DNA from: Heloderma charlesbogerti
Lineage: Eukaryota; Chordata; Lepidosauria; Squamata; Helodermatidae
NCBI GenBank assembly: GCA_026122225.1
Contig: JANEZZ010000737.1
Coordinates: forward strand, 558,001-622,000
Length of the DNA stretch: 64,000 nt
Direction of reading: 5' to 3'
The notes beneath the pieces were generated by a model. It worked only from the letters and a program-made list of their open reading frames with translations. It was not told where the DNA came from and searched no databases. Below, piece by piece: positions 9,570-19,683 of this stretch. Position 1 is the stretch's first letter; every line of letters starts with the position of its first letter. The position numbers and the translations under genes were made by a program.

Positions 9570-10192
9570 GAGGAACGTACGAAAGTCACTTACCTTTTTG
9601 AAGGGTGACATTCGCGGTGGGGGGGAGGCGCTCCGTCCCTCCCCCCGAAATTCTCCCCGGCTGGCTCAGCTCCACAGCAACTCCGTGGAGCCACCAGCCG
9701 GGGCTGCCCGCAGCTGGACATCCGGCCGCTGGGTTGCACAGGGACGCAAATGGCGGCTGCCGTAGCCGCCGCCATTTATGTCCCTGTATTTTGCCTGATA
9801 GGCTACATATATATTTATGTAGCCTATCATGGCAAAAAAAAGGGAACGCAAATGGCGGCTGCTATGGCGGTCGCAATTTGCATTCCTGTTTTTTGCCATG
9901 ATAGGCTAAGTAAATATTTACGTAGCCTATTACGGCAAAAGACAGGGGCGCAAATGCCATGAAAGGCTACGTAATTATTTATGTGGCCAATCATGGCTAT
10001 AATGAAGTGAATGGCGGCCGCAGCCACCATTTGCAAAGCTGTGCAAACGGCAGCAGGTAAGTGCTCCGTTTCGCACGCCTTTCGTGGGGTGAGGGGGCGG
10101 GGGGCTTCATTCCACCATGGATTTTGGGGGGCCGAATGCACTGGGATCATGTGGTGGGATCAGACCCGTGGTGGAATTCTCTGACATCCCTA
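9570..10192. mobile_element. hAT-like non-autonomous element made of alternating palindromes, copy 1
   Basis: GGTTCTAG stands on both sides (9562-9569 and 10193-10200), a perfect 8-bp duplication. The right end, inverted, reads TAGGGATGTCAGAGAATTCC. The left end reads GAGGAACGTACGAAAGTC, a damaged TAGGGATGTACGAAAGTC as seen in copy 2. Inside, GC-rich palindromes around AAATGGCGGC (9744-9778, 9846-9883, 10006-10033) alternate with AT-centred palindromes of the form GATAGGCTACGTAAATATT and its complement (9791-9834, 9892-9940, 9954-10000). No coding capacity. The GC-rich parts look like a CpG island but are part of the element. Confidence 0.75.
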
Positions 10193-10202
10193 GGTTCTAG
10201 TG

Positions 10203-10285
10203 GTTTGTTTGTTTGTTTGTTTATTTCTATACCGCCCAATAGCCGAAGTTCTCTGGGCAGTTCACGATTATTGTTATGATTGTTC
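10203..10285 (-). mobile_element. L2-like LINE 3' end
   Basis: TTTATTTCTATACCGCCCAA then TAGCCGAAGTTCTCTGGGC is the reverse complement of the L2-like 3' terminus. The palindromic element above sits directly at its tail. Confidence 0.65.
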
Positions 10286-10544
10286 TTAAGCACCACATGA
10301 GATATCAGAGCTGTTGTGATATCAGCTGGTCCATACATCCTGTCAGTGTTAGCCTTGGGCTGCTAGCAATCTAAGAAAGAAGGCTGATAGCCAATTCTGG
10401 GCCATTGTCTAGGATGGGTTGTCAGGCTTGAGGCCCAGCTTGCAAGAAGCTGTCATGGAGTCTGTGTCTGACCCAAGCAATGGTTGTCACATCCACCTAA
10501 GGTGGGAGGCATGGTCATGAACCAGCCAGAGGTCAATTACTGGA

Positions 10545-10975
10545 TCAAACAAACATGGAGAGTCCATGAGTCCTCATTTACAGAGGACCATTCTCTATTT
10601 GAGGGGCTTCCAAAGGGCTGTCCTCTATTTTGAAGACATCCTCTCTCTGAAGGGCTGTCCAGTCCAATTCCAGTATAAAGATGAAGACCAACGAGGAGGA
10701 AGAGCTGGGCCTTGAAGCTGCCCATCAACAGCACCTGGACAGCAAACTGAATGAGGCACACAGGTCACCTATGGTGAGATGTACTGTATTTCTATTTAAA
10801 TTATAATAATTGTTTCTAAGTTTGCATCTCTACATATAAATCAACACAGGCACATTTTATGGAAATAGGTGTCTTGTTTTGTGGAAATAGGTGTCTTGTT
10901 TTGTGGAAATAGGTGTCTTGTTTGGTGATGCATGTCCTAATTTTTGCGTTATTGACAAGTAGCCACTCTAGACAA
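10545..10975 (+). repeat. interspersed repeat, family D, copy 1
   Basis: CATTTACAGAGGACCATTC, GAAGGGCTGTCCAGTCCA and CACACAGGTCACCTATGG run in the same order as in the copy at 54056-54440, over about 400 bp. The family has no frame or palindromic ends that I can see. Its class is unknown, possibly an old LTR or LINE fragment. Confidence 0.6.
10861..10926 (+). repeat. 22-bp unit repeated three times inside family D
   Basis: GGAAATAGGTGTCTTGTTTT plus GT repeats three times almost perfectly. The family-D copy at 54 kb has only one related unit, so the expansion happened in this copy. Confidence 0.85.
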
Positions 10976-11135
10976 GCCAGGCTAGAGGCAGGAGACATAG
11001 GAAGGCTGGTTTGAGGTGACGCAAACCAAACCAAAAAAAATGAGGAATAACATCCTGACCACTCAAATTTAAACTTCAATATAAAAACTTCACAACAAAA
11101 GCTACAAATAAGCTGACATGTACAGTCTAATACAG

Positions 11136-11757
11136 ATTGTTGTTGTTGTTCAGTCATTAAGTCATGTCCGACTCTTCGTGACCCCATGGACCATAGCACG
11201 CCAGGCCTTCCTGTCCTCCGCTCTCTCCCGGAGTGTGCACAAGTTCGTATTCATTGCATCAGTGATGCTATCTAGCCATCTCATCCTCTGCCGTCCCCTT
11301 CTCCTTTTGCCTTCGATCTTTCCCAGCATCAGGGTCTTTTCCAGTGATTTTTCTCTTCGCATTAGGTGGCCAAAATATTTGAGCTTCAGCTTCAGTATCT
11401 GTCCTTCCAATGAGCACTCAGGGTTGATTTCCTTTAGGATGGACTGATTGGACCTCCTTGCAGTCCAGGGGACTCAGAGGAGTCTTCTCCAGCACCACAG
11501 TTCGAAAGCATCAGTTCTTCGGCATTCAGCCTTCCTTACAGTCCAGCTCTCACAGCCATGTGTTACTACTGGGAAAACCATAGCTTTGATTATGCGGACC
11601 TTTGCCGGCAAGATGATGTCTCTGCTTCTTACTATGCTGTCTAGGTTTGCCATAGCTTTCCTCCCAAGGAGCAAGCATCTTTTAATTTCATGGCTACAGT
11701 CACCATCTGCATGATTCCAAACATGTTTCCACTCTGAAGTCTTCTTCAATGGCATAT
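11136..11757 (-). mobile_element. BovB (RTE) LINE 3' end
   Basis: The minus strand encodes the C-terminal part of the BovB reverse transcriptase in two frames. One frame (about 11755-11474) holds MVFPVVTHGCESWTVRKAE and AFELWCWRRLL. The next (about 11410-11162) holds YFGHLMRREKSLEKTLMLG and GRQRMRWLDSITDAMN. A frameshift separates them. The 3' end AGAGTCGGACATGACTTAA runs into a (TTG)n-type tail at 11136-11151. The catalytic palm domain is not included. This is a 5'-truncated, dead copy. Confidence 0.9.
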
Positions 11758-12624
11758 TTAAGGATTAGCCAGACTTCTTCAGAATACACCCAGAAGACAC
11801 AGTACCTGTTTATCAGGGCACAAGTTCCTGTAACTGAAAAAAATACTTATCTGGTTAGACCCACTAGATCTAGTTGGAAACTCTTCCAATACAAAAATCC
11901 AAACAACAGTTATATAAGACACTGATATCCATCCATTTGTAAAAAGAATATCCACTGCATTTCCTACTAGGAATACTGAGGTAGAAAATCTATGTGGGGT
12001 GGTGCTGAGGGAACTATTCCTTTACTTCTTTCACCTAGGATACACCTATAGTACCACTGGATGTCACTGTTGCACCATTGCTTGGAACCAGCTGTGTGTG
12101 TCGTGTGTCAGGTTATCAAGCGGATAACACATTTTCTAGCAAAAGTGCTCATTCAAGGCTTTCTTCCTTGCTGTTTTTCTATAGCATTACACAGCCAATT
12201 CCGGGGGTGGGGGGCTTGTAACCTGTCATTTGCAGATATATTCTTACTGTTCCCCATCTCCATTTTTCCTCCCAACCTCACACCAAGACTGGAGGTTTCT
12301 AATTAAACCTGATTCTACTAGCATCCATGGCTTCTACCCCTCGATTTTGACAGTTGAATGACAGTTGCAGACACAAGACTGGATATCGCCTATGACGTCA
12401 CAAATGACAAGTCCGTTCCCTTGCATAATAGACACAAGCCTGACAATTATTGGCATTTGCAAATGGATTTTAAAAACAAACAAACTAAAAGAACACTTTC
12501 TCCACATCTGGGCAGATGTATCTTTAAAATGAGTGGGGACAGGAAAACTTGAATAAATGTCTCCTCTCCCCCGTGCCAATGCTCTCCCAGTTCTTAAGAT
12601 TTTATTTTGGAGGGTACAAACAAA
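11758..12624. other. unassigned non-coding DNA
   Basis: No repeat recognised. A G-run lies at 12201-12213. Confidence 0.4.
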
Positions 12625-12718
12625 CGTATGCACACTTACCAGATGTAAGTTCCATTGAATTCAGTGGGAATTATGTCTGTGCAAACATGAGTAAAAATGC
12701 ATTAGGATTGGGCTGCAT
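12625..12718. mobile_element. B-type MITE, partial
   Basis: CAGATGTAAGTTCCATTGAA, TTCAGTGGGAATTATG and a right end ATTAGGATTGGGCTGC match the other B-type copies. The left end is degraded. Confidence 0.5.
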
Positions 12719-12724
12719 TTGCAC

Positions 12725-13035
12725 CCACCCCCACCCCCAGGTTGCATAGCTCCTCAGTGCCTCCTTGTTTTTTTAGGGTCCTTGGGCAAGACACCATCAA
12801 TGGGCCCCTCCTTTAATGAGTCTACCTTCTCAACACCATTGTCATCTGCTACTGTTGCCCCTTCCTTCTTTTTTGCCTCATTGCTACCACTTGTTTGCTT
12901 GACAGGCAGAGAGCCAAGGGGCAAGCAGGCTGTGGCATTTCCTGCTCCTCCTCCTCTCCACCACCATTGCCTGGGCCAGACAGAGAAGCTGGTGAACAAG
13001 CAGGTTGCAGTGGTGAAGAGAAGAAGCAACTGCAG
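12725..13035 (+). repeat. interspersed repeat, family E, copy 1
   Basis: TTAGGGTCCTTGGGCAAGAC, GCTTGACAGGCAGAGAGCC and CTGGGCCAGACAGAG match the inverted sequence at 16150-16400. Overlapping frames on both strands (up to 132 codons) are chance frames. Confidence 0.55.
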
Positions 13036-13059
13036 GAGGCTTTTGCCATGTCTTAACTA

Positions 13060-13300
13060 TTTTTGCCTAATACACACATCTTTTGCAAGCAATTTTCCTA
13101 ATATAATGCCTTTGTAAACATTATTTTCCCTAATATACACATTTTGCATGCATTTTTGATTGGAGAACTCCATTGCAATATTTGGAGAAGTGTGAATTTT
13201 GAAGGATAACTGAGTTTTGGTTCGCACAGTGGTTCGAAAGTCAGAAATTAGGTAAATTCACATTAAATTGAGAACTGAATGCATTTCTTCCCAGTCCCTA
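13060..13300. repeat. family G repeat, second copy
   Basis: TTTTCCCTAATATACACATT occurs three times in variant form, followed by GAGAAGTGTGAATTTTGAAG. The end CCCAGTCCCTACTGGG may be a decayed hAT-type CATCCCTA terminus. Confidence 0.5.
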
Positions 13301-13360
13301 CTGGGCAGTCCTGCAGTTGGCTGTACTGCTATCATAGTCTAAATATTAGATATTGTGAAC

Positions 13361-13493
13361 AAACAGCAGGGAAGGGTTATTGGCTTCACACCCTGCTTAT
13401 GGGGTTCCCAGAGGCAGTGGCTCTTATGGGAAAGAGGATACTGAATTAGATAGACCCTTGGTCTGATTCAGCAGAGATCTTCTTACATTCTTA
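13361..13493 (+). mobile_element. LINE 3' end (CR1/L2-type), short fragment
   Basis: CCTGCTTATGGGGTTCCCAG and GGTCTGATTCAGCAGAG then TTCTTACATTCTTAT match the 3' ends at 23560-23860 and, inverted, at 40392-40470. Confidence 0.55.
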
Positions 13494-14571
13494 TATCAAC
13501 AGCAATAAAACAGCAACAATAGCACCAAAGCCAGACAAGACATAGGGACAACTGATTATCTACTATCTTTATAATATATGTTATCTATAGGAGGGGTGCT
13601 GCTAGATGGACAGCTCTGAGCACAACCAATCAAAAGGCATTGTGCTGCTATTCTGTCTTTCCCTCCTCAATAGATTTGCTGCAGTAACAATGAAGATGGA
13701 GGAAGCAGAGGGACAACAGAGCTACAAAGAGAAGAGGACATCAGACTGGACCATTCCCTCCCACTGGAAAATTCCATAAATGAGGCAGGGCGATTGCACA
13801 ATAAAAGCGTTGTCTGGAAGCACCACAGATTATTTTCACTTTAGGGAAAACTCAAGGTCAATGCTGGTCTCAAACATCTCTTATGATAAACCCCTTGTGC
13901 TGCATGTGTGTGTGTGTGTGTTACTTATTAGAAATCTCTAATACTGTCTTGCACTGGACTTTCTATTCCAAACACTCTCTTCCTTCTGTATTTCCAGATT
14001 CATTGTGGAGACAGAACCAGTTCCATTTGAACATAAATAGCACTGAGATGCAATGGGCGGTTTCTACTCTCACACTCTCTCCTTTCCTTGTTTTTAATTT
14101 AAATTTATTTATTTATTCTGAACATTGCATGCACTGAGTCATTATGACCCTCCCTTTTCATTTTAGCATCTCTCTTCTTTACATTTCTAGGCAATTAATT
14201 TTTTTTGTGTGCTTCTTATAAGACCAACAGGTGTACAATGATTGACACAGCTCTGATAGGCTCCATCTGGTTGCAGCTGATAACGTAATCCTAAAGGCTG
14301 CTGGGTAATATTTTCCCATGCTTAAAGACAGCCATCTAATCTATTTGCGGGGGGGGGGGGAGCAAGAGGAAGAAAGAAGCCTTGGAGCCAATATTGTGAT
14401 TCAGTAGGAACAACTGGGAAGATTCAAGGCTTGTATAGGCACAGTGAGGAAGCTTTCAGAAAACCTGCTTTTCCTTCACTGTGACTGATGAGTCACCTGA
14501 TGCATAGTCTTTGCTTCTCCAAAAAATAAAGCGGATTGGGCAAACTAATGGTAACTCTCCCCACCAACAAC
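13494..14571. other. unassigned DNA with (TG)n and a G-run
   Basis: A (TG)n tract lies at 13904-13921 and a run of twelve G at 14349-14361. The rest shows no repeat or gene signature and may be single-copy. Confidence 0.4.
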
Positions 14572-14579
14572 TTCTAGCT

Positions 14580-14698
14580 CAGGCTTCCTCAACCTGGTGC
14601 CCTCCAGATGTGTTGGACTGTAACCCCCTTTCTGGCTGGGGATGCTGGGAATTGTAGTCCAACACATCTGGAGGGCACCAGGAGGTTGGGGAAGGCTG
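14580..14698. mobile_element. palindromic hAT MITE with perfect 8-bp duplication (type copy)
   Basis: TTCTAGCT stands on both sides (14572-14579 and 14699-14706). The ends CAGGCTTCCTCAACCTGG and CCAGGAGGTTGGGGAAGGCTG are inverted repeats, and the arms CTCCAGATGTGTTGGACT and AGTCCAACACATCTGGAG are perfect. At 119 bp the element is essentially one hairpin. The inner arm contains GGACTACAATTCCCAGCA on the minus strand, close to the known ZNF143/THAP11 motif. Confidence 0.85.
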
Positions 14699-14706
14699 TT
14701 CTAGCT

Positions 14707-16046
14707 ACTGTATTCCTATACCATTTAATTCCTTCGTTCATACCAAGGAAAATCCTAGCACTGGGGTGATAAATACAGATACTTAGAAAAATATAGGTAA
14801 ATACGGTCAGGCTTCAAGCAAAAACAGTAGGGTCTGAGGTGCTTCCTTCAGTATAACTAACAGCAATGGATTAAGAAGCCTGTTATCTGTTCATCTCAAA
14901 TTGCTGCTCCCTTTAAAGGCAAAGAAGGCTTAGCTAGGCATGGTGAGCAATAGACAGAGGAGTGTTTTGTTTTTATTGTTTTTCCTTAAAAAAAAACAAA
15001 CACACGCTAACCACTCCCAGCACAAATCTGTCATTGCAAAAATATCTGCGAAAGGTTTCCTGATGGAGTAGATTAGGCTTTGACCCTTGGAGCAGCAGTG
15101 AACTTTCAGGCTGAGACGAAAGGATGCATACATGCGTTTTTCACAATCGTCATCAGCAAATGGTGCTGCTGCTGCTCTTTTGAGCTATTTTTTGGGGAAG
15201 GCTGCAAATGATGAACTTTTTCACTGATTCACAGAGTGAAGATTACCTCACTCTGAATATACTTTACCAGGCTCCAACCCCATTACCATGAGGGAGGAAA
15301 AGATGTTAAATTGTAGATCATGCATCAAGTTTTTTATGGAAACCTAACCTATTCCCCCGTATCTATGCATGTATTGTCTAGATCTTGTGGGATTGGCTGG
15401 CGCCAATTAGAAGCAGTGTTACAGCAGAACAAGCAAGAATCTGAACAAGGAGTTGCTGGCCCAGGCCCTTCTCTAGAACAGACAGTTTTCAAATACAGTT
15501 AAACTAGTAGTTGTAGTTTGAGAGGTAGTGAGATCTGTGCTTCTCTGCATGACATGCTTTCTCAAGAATTCCTTGAACTCAGGCAGGAGGGAGGGATAGC
15601 TGGTAGGACGGGAAAATCACAAAAACCAGGAATGATGGGAGCAAGTGGTACTGGTAGGATTTACAGGCCCAAAATATATGTGAGTAAATGTCTCATTCCT
15701 AAGTATCCTAGAGATCTTTCTCAGAATTGTCCTTGTTGCATATGAAAAAAAATTACATGTATCTGCACATTTAAAAAAAGATTACTAAACCTATTCTAAC
15801 AATGGAAAGATCAGCCCATGTATTATGAAGTCCATTTTAGGGTAATACCTCTATTAAGCCAGTTCAAAGGTCACAAAAAATGTTCAAGGGCTCCAGATCT
15901 CTTCATCAGGCTAGATGTTATAAAAAGCAGGTGAGGATAAAGGCTGATGTTGAAGTCATGAAGCCTGCATGGCCACAGTCTTAAGAAAAAATAGGGGAGG
16001 AGGGACGTACAGACATTCAAATTAGGCTCTACCAAACGATGTAATG
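14707..16046. other. unassigned non-coding DNA
   Basis: About 1.3 kb without clear repeats, apart from the weak match at 15901-15922 noted for 6635-6656. No splice-bounded frame with protein-like content seen. Confidence 0.4.
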
Positions 16047-16149
16047 GTTTCAGGTTGCACCTGGGCCTGCCCTAAGGACTGCTGGGAACAAGAAACCTAC
16101 AACGGTTGATCCCAGCAGTCCAAGGGGAGGCCCAGGTACAACCTGAAAC
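16047..16149. repeat. foldback element of about 100 bp
   Basis: GTTTCAGGTTGCACCTGGGC (from 16047) and GCCCAGGTACAACCTGAAAC (to 16149) are inverted. The inner arms CTAAGGACTGCTGGGA and TCCCAGCAGTCCAAGG continue the stem, leaving a loop of about 23 nt. It abuts family E. It is probably a MITE, but I see no second copy. Confidence 0.6.
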
Positions 16150-16400
16150 ATTCACCTGCCTCTCGCTCCAGCCCAGACAACGGTGGTGGTGAGAAGGAGG
16201 AGCAGTAGATGCCACCCCTTACTTGCTCACTGGTTCTCTGCCTGTCAAGCAAGCAAGTGGTAACCATGATAAGAGAGGGGATGAAGACCAATAGCAGCTG
16301 GAGACAATGGCAGTGAGAAGGTAGACTCACTGAGGGAAGGGCGCCATTGAGGGTGTATCACCAAGGGCCCTCAAAAACCTGGAGCTGGCATTGCTTCAGT
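16150..16400 (-). repeat. interspersed repeat, family E, copy 2
   Basis: Reverse complement of the copy at 12725-13035 (GCCTGTCAAGCAAGCAAGTG and CACCAAGGGCCCTCAAAAAC are the shared landmarks). Confidence 0.55.
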
Positions 16401-17594
16401 CCCGCAAGATCAGGTGACCTGCTGAGCCAATACAATCCTATATGTTTCTACATACCTGCTTACTCTGGCCTGGCTCCTCAGTCTGAGTAACCTCCTGTTG
16501 AGTGCAGGTTGAGTTGCTACATACTGAACCATCAACCTTAGCTGCCAGGCCTGTCATCTGAGGAAGTTTGGCAGTTACACCTGATGACAGTTTCTTCCCC
16601 ATCTTCGGACTTTTAATTTTTAACTGCTGACTCTGACAGGTTGGTCTGCATGGCAATATTTAGGCCACATCTGTTGTTGTGTTGGTTTTTGTTGTGCATT
16701 TTTAGATTTTGCTTCATATAGTATGTATGCTGCCTCAAGCTTTTTTAAAAAAATGCTGCTAAAACATTTTATAAATAAATCATAAGAAACTTTTCTTGTA
16801 TTCTGCTTCTTATTTTTAAAGGGGGAAATAGCTAGCAAAATACGCATGGAAAAGCTGAAGTGCCTGTCAGCCATTCAACCCAATAAATGAGTTATTATTT
16901 CCAGTGTGTGTGTGTTGGGGGGGGGTGTTCCACTGGTGGTCTCTCATTTTGGCTTTCTGTTCAGACACAGTGCCATCTTCTGGAAAGATGAATGAATTAT
17001 TTTGCAGTTCAGGAAAGCATTTCCACAAGTCCTACACCTCCTTTGCACTTTTGGAAACCAGGATATCAATTGCTCTGAACAGAGATGAGTGGAACCTCCC
17101 CCACCCCTTGAGAATTTTTGCTGGGCACATCAAAGCTCTTTTGGCTTCCATCAAAATAGCTCAGCCACATTGTCTGAGGAGGAATGCCCAAATTCAGTGT
17201 GAATTCTGCTTGAAGCCAAAATTCTGCTGTCAATGGTAGTTCTTAAGGACCAACAATAAACTGCTTCTCGGATGCAGGAGAGATGAATTAATATTTACAA
17301 AACAAGAATATGGGAGCGAGAGCATCCTTTAGCATACATGTGGACAAGCCATCCTCCATTGTCTGAGTGCTTTCCATGTGGCCCATGTAGGTGCTCCCAC
17401 TGAATTCCCACATGTAGCTGAATTTGCCACCTCCCCTTGTAAATTGTGTTTCCATGAGCCCCAACAAGTGTTCTCTCTTGTGCTGTCTGGGGAAGTATGT
17501 GCCATGTAATAGGGCAGACAACAATTAGAATGTGGATGGTGTAAATTTCACGGTGACTATGACCAAGCACGATCAAGAGCACACTACTCACCTC
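16401..17594. other. unassigned DNA with a short TG/G tract
   Basis: TGTGTGTGTTGGGGGGGGG lies at 16908-16926. No other feature recognised. Confidence 0.4.
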
Positions 17595-18362
17595 ACGCCC
17601 ACCAACACTCGAGTGGCTGCATTCTGCATCAGCTGAAGTTTCTGGACCATCTCCAAAGGCAGCCCCATGTGCAACGAATTACAGTGGTCCAGCCTCGATG
17701 TCACTAGTGCATGGATAACTTGTGGCAAGATCCATCCTCTCCAAATAGGGCCACAGCTGATATATCAGCCCAAGCTAGTAAAATGCACTCCTGGTCACCA
17801 CAGCCACCTGGGCTTCTCTGGTTAGCACAGAGTCCAGGAGGACTCCCAGACTGCACACTTGGTCTTTTAGGGGGAGTGCAAACTCATCTAAGACCAGTTG
17901 TAGACCTCCATCTAGAGTAGTTGGTTTTCCAGCACACAGTACCTCCATCTTGCCTGGATGAAGTCTCAGCTTATTCACCCTCATCCACTCCAAAATAGCC
18001 TCCAGACATTGGTTCAAGAGTTTGACAGTCTCCCTAGGATGTATAGATGGAAACGAGAGACACAACTGAGTATCATCTGCATACCGATGACACTTCAGCC
18101 CTATCCTCCTGATGACTTCCCCCAGTGGTTTCATGTAGATGTTAAAAAGCATGTGGGACAGGATGGAACCTTGAGGCACCCCACAGGCTAAGGGCCAAGG
18201 GGTGGAAGAGAAGTCCCCCAGCACCACCTTCCAAGACCACTCCTTCAGGAAGGAGGCATTGACCACCTCAGAGGTCCTCCTCAACACCGTGCCTCCTAAG
18301 CCCAACCAAGATAAATTATCCAGAAGGATATCATGGTTGATGCTATTGAAAGCTGCAGTTGA
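17595..18362 (-). mobile_element. L2-like LINE, reverse transcriptase region
   Basis: A single open frame of 176 codons (18305-17775) covers the RT palm. Motifs in order are GVPQGSILSHMLFNIYMKP near residue 63, YADDTQL with the catalytic aspartates near residue 101, and MRVNKLRLHPGKMEV near 133. Upstream, AAFNSINHDILLDNLS continues in the same frame but is broken from it by the chosen start. The C-terminal part continues to 17595. RT of this type primes on nicked DNA. It lacks endonuclease and 3' end here, so it is a fragment. I assign it to the L2 branch of the CR1/L2 group by the YMKPLGEVIR motif. Confidence 0.75.
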
Positions 18363-18407
18363 ATCCAGACACGATGGAGGCTCTGTGGGTAAGTGGTTTT
18401 CATGTTA

Positions 18408-18955
18408 AGGAAATGGGTGTGCAGGCTGCTCTAAATGGAGTTGCACTTCCTTTGAAAGACCAAGTGTGTAGCTTGGGAATACTCCTGGATCCATCTTTAT
18501 CACTGGAGACCCAGGTGTCCTCAGTGGCTTGGAGGGCCTTTCAGACGCTTCAGTTGGTTTGTCAGCTGTGGCCATTCCTGGATAGGTATAGTCTGCCATG
18601 GTGGTCCATGCTCTGGTTGTCTATTTTCTTCTGGGCCCAAATCATGGTGTGATGCTTACCTATAAAGTCATAAACAGTTGGAACCCAAGTACCCAAAGGA
18701 ATGTCTCTTGCTATACCAGACTTGCTGTATTTTAAGAGCTTCAAGGTGCCTTCTACTAATTATATGTCAACTAGGGAAAGAGCCTTCTCTCTTGCAGTGC
18801 TCCATTTATGGGACACCCGCGCCCCCATAGAAGCATGACTGGCATTGTCCATACAATCATGTTGGTGCCAGGTCAAAACTTTTCTATTTGCTCAGGGTTT
18901 TTAAGGTAGTCAGTCTGTTTTATGGAGTGTGTTTTAATTGCCATTATTGTTGTTG
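18408..18955 (+). mobile_element. L2-like LINE, C-terminal and 3' part
   Basis: A plus-strand frame reads NGVALPLKDQVCSLGILLD and SLETQVSSVAWRAFQTLQL, the segment just after the palm. Further on AGAGCCTTCTCTCTTGCAGT marks the C-terminus in another frame. It lies head to head with the fragment at 17595-18362. Confidence 0.7.
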
Positions 18956-18959
18956 CTGT

Positions 18960-19680
18960 TGTTATTGTCAATATTATTATTTTCATTTCTACACTACCCA
19001 ATAGCCAAAGCTCTCTGAGCGGTTCACAACAATTCACAAAATAACAGATACAAGATAATAAAATACAGCATAAAATTTCAATATATAAAATTTAAATCAA
19101 TTTAAACAGCTAAAACTAATATCAATAAAATACTAGACTATTAAAGACCTATCATATGGCATTAAATGCCTGGGAGTATAGGCAAGAAAGGTCTTTTTAA
19201 CCTGGCATTAAAAAGATGATAGTGTTGGCGCCAGGCAGGTCCCAGTGGGGAGATCATTCCAAAATCGGGGGGCCACCACTGAGAAGGTCCTCTCCCTTGT
19301 TGCCACCTTCCAATCCTCCTTGAAAGTGGCACTTGGAGGAAGGCCTCAGATGTTGATCGTAGTGTCTGGTTGGGTTCAAGTTGGCAAAGGCGCTCCTCCA
19401 GGTATTGTGATCCCAAGCTGTGTAAGGTTTTATAAGTTAAAACCAACACCTTGAATCAGGCTTGGAAACATACAGGTAGCCAATGTAAGCGGGCCAGAAT
19501 GTGTGTTATATGCTCAGACCTTCTGGTGCCAGTTATTAATCTGGCTACCAAATTTTTCACAAGCTGCATCAGAACAGTCTTCAAGGGCAGCCCCATGTAG
19601 AGTGCATTGCAGTAATCTAATTTAGAAGTTACCAGAGCATAGATTACTGATACCAGGTTATCCCTGTCCAGATAGGGCAG
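18960..19680 (-). mobile_element. L2-like LINE, 3' part, split by CR1
   Basis: Starts at its 3' terminus (CACTACCCAATAGCCAAAGC, 18993-19012) and continues to a C-terminal frame (MLVLTYKTLHSLGSQYLEER near 19449). It stops at 19680, where the CR1 copy begins, and continues at 21113. The two parts together form one L2-like copy. Confidence 0.75.
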
Positions 19681-19683
19681 GTA

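Noticed and set aside
9600..10120. CpG-island-like GC-rich block as promoter
   Set aside because: The GC-rich text is part of the palindromic element and recurs in the copy at 42759-43638.
12719..13117. 132-codon proline-rich frame
   Set aside because: Lies in family E; the inverted copy at 16150-16400 does not keep the frame.
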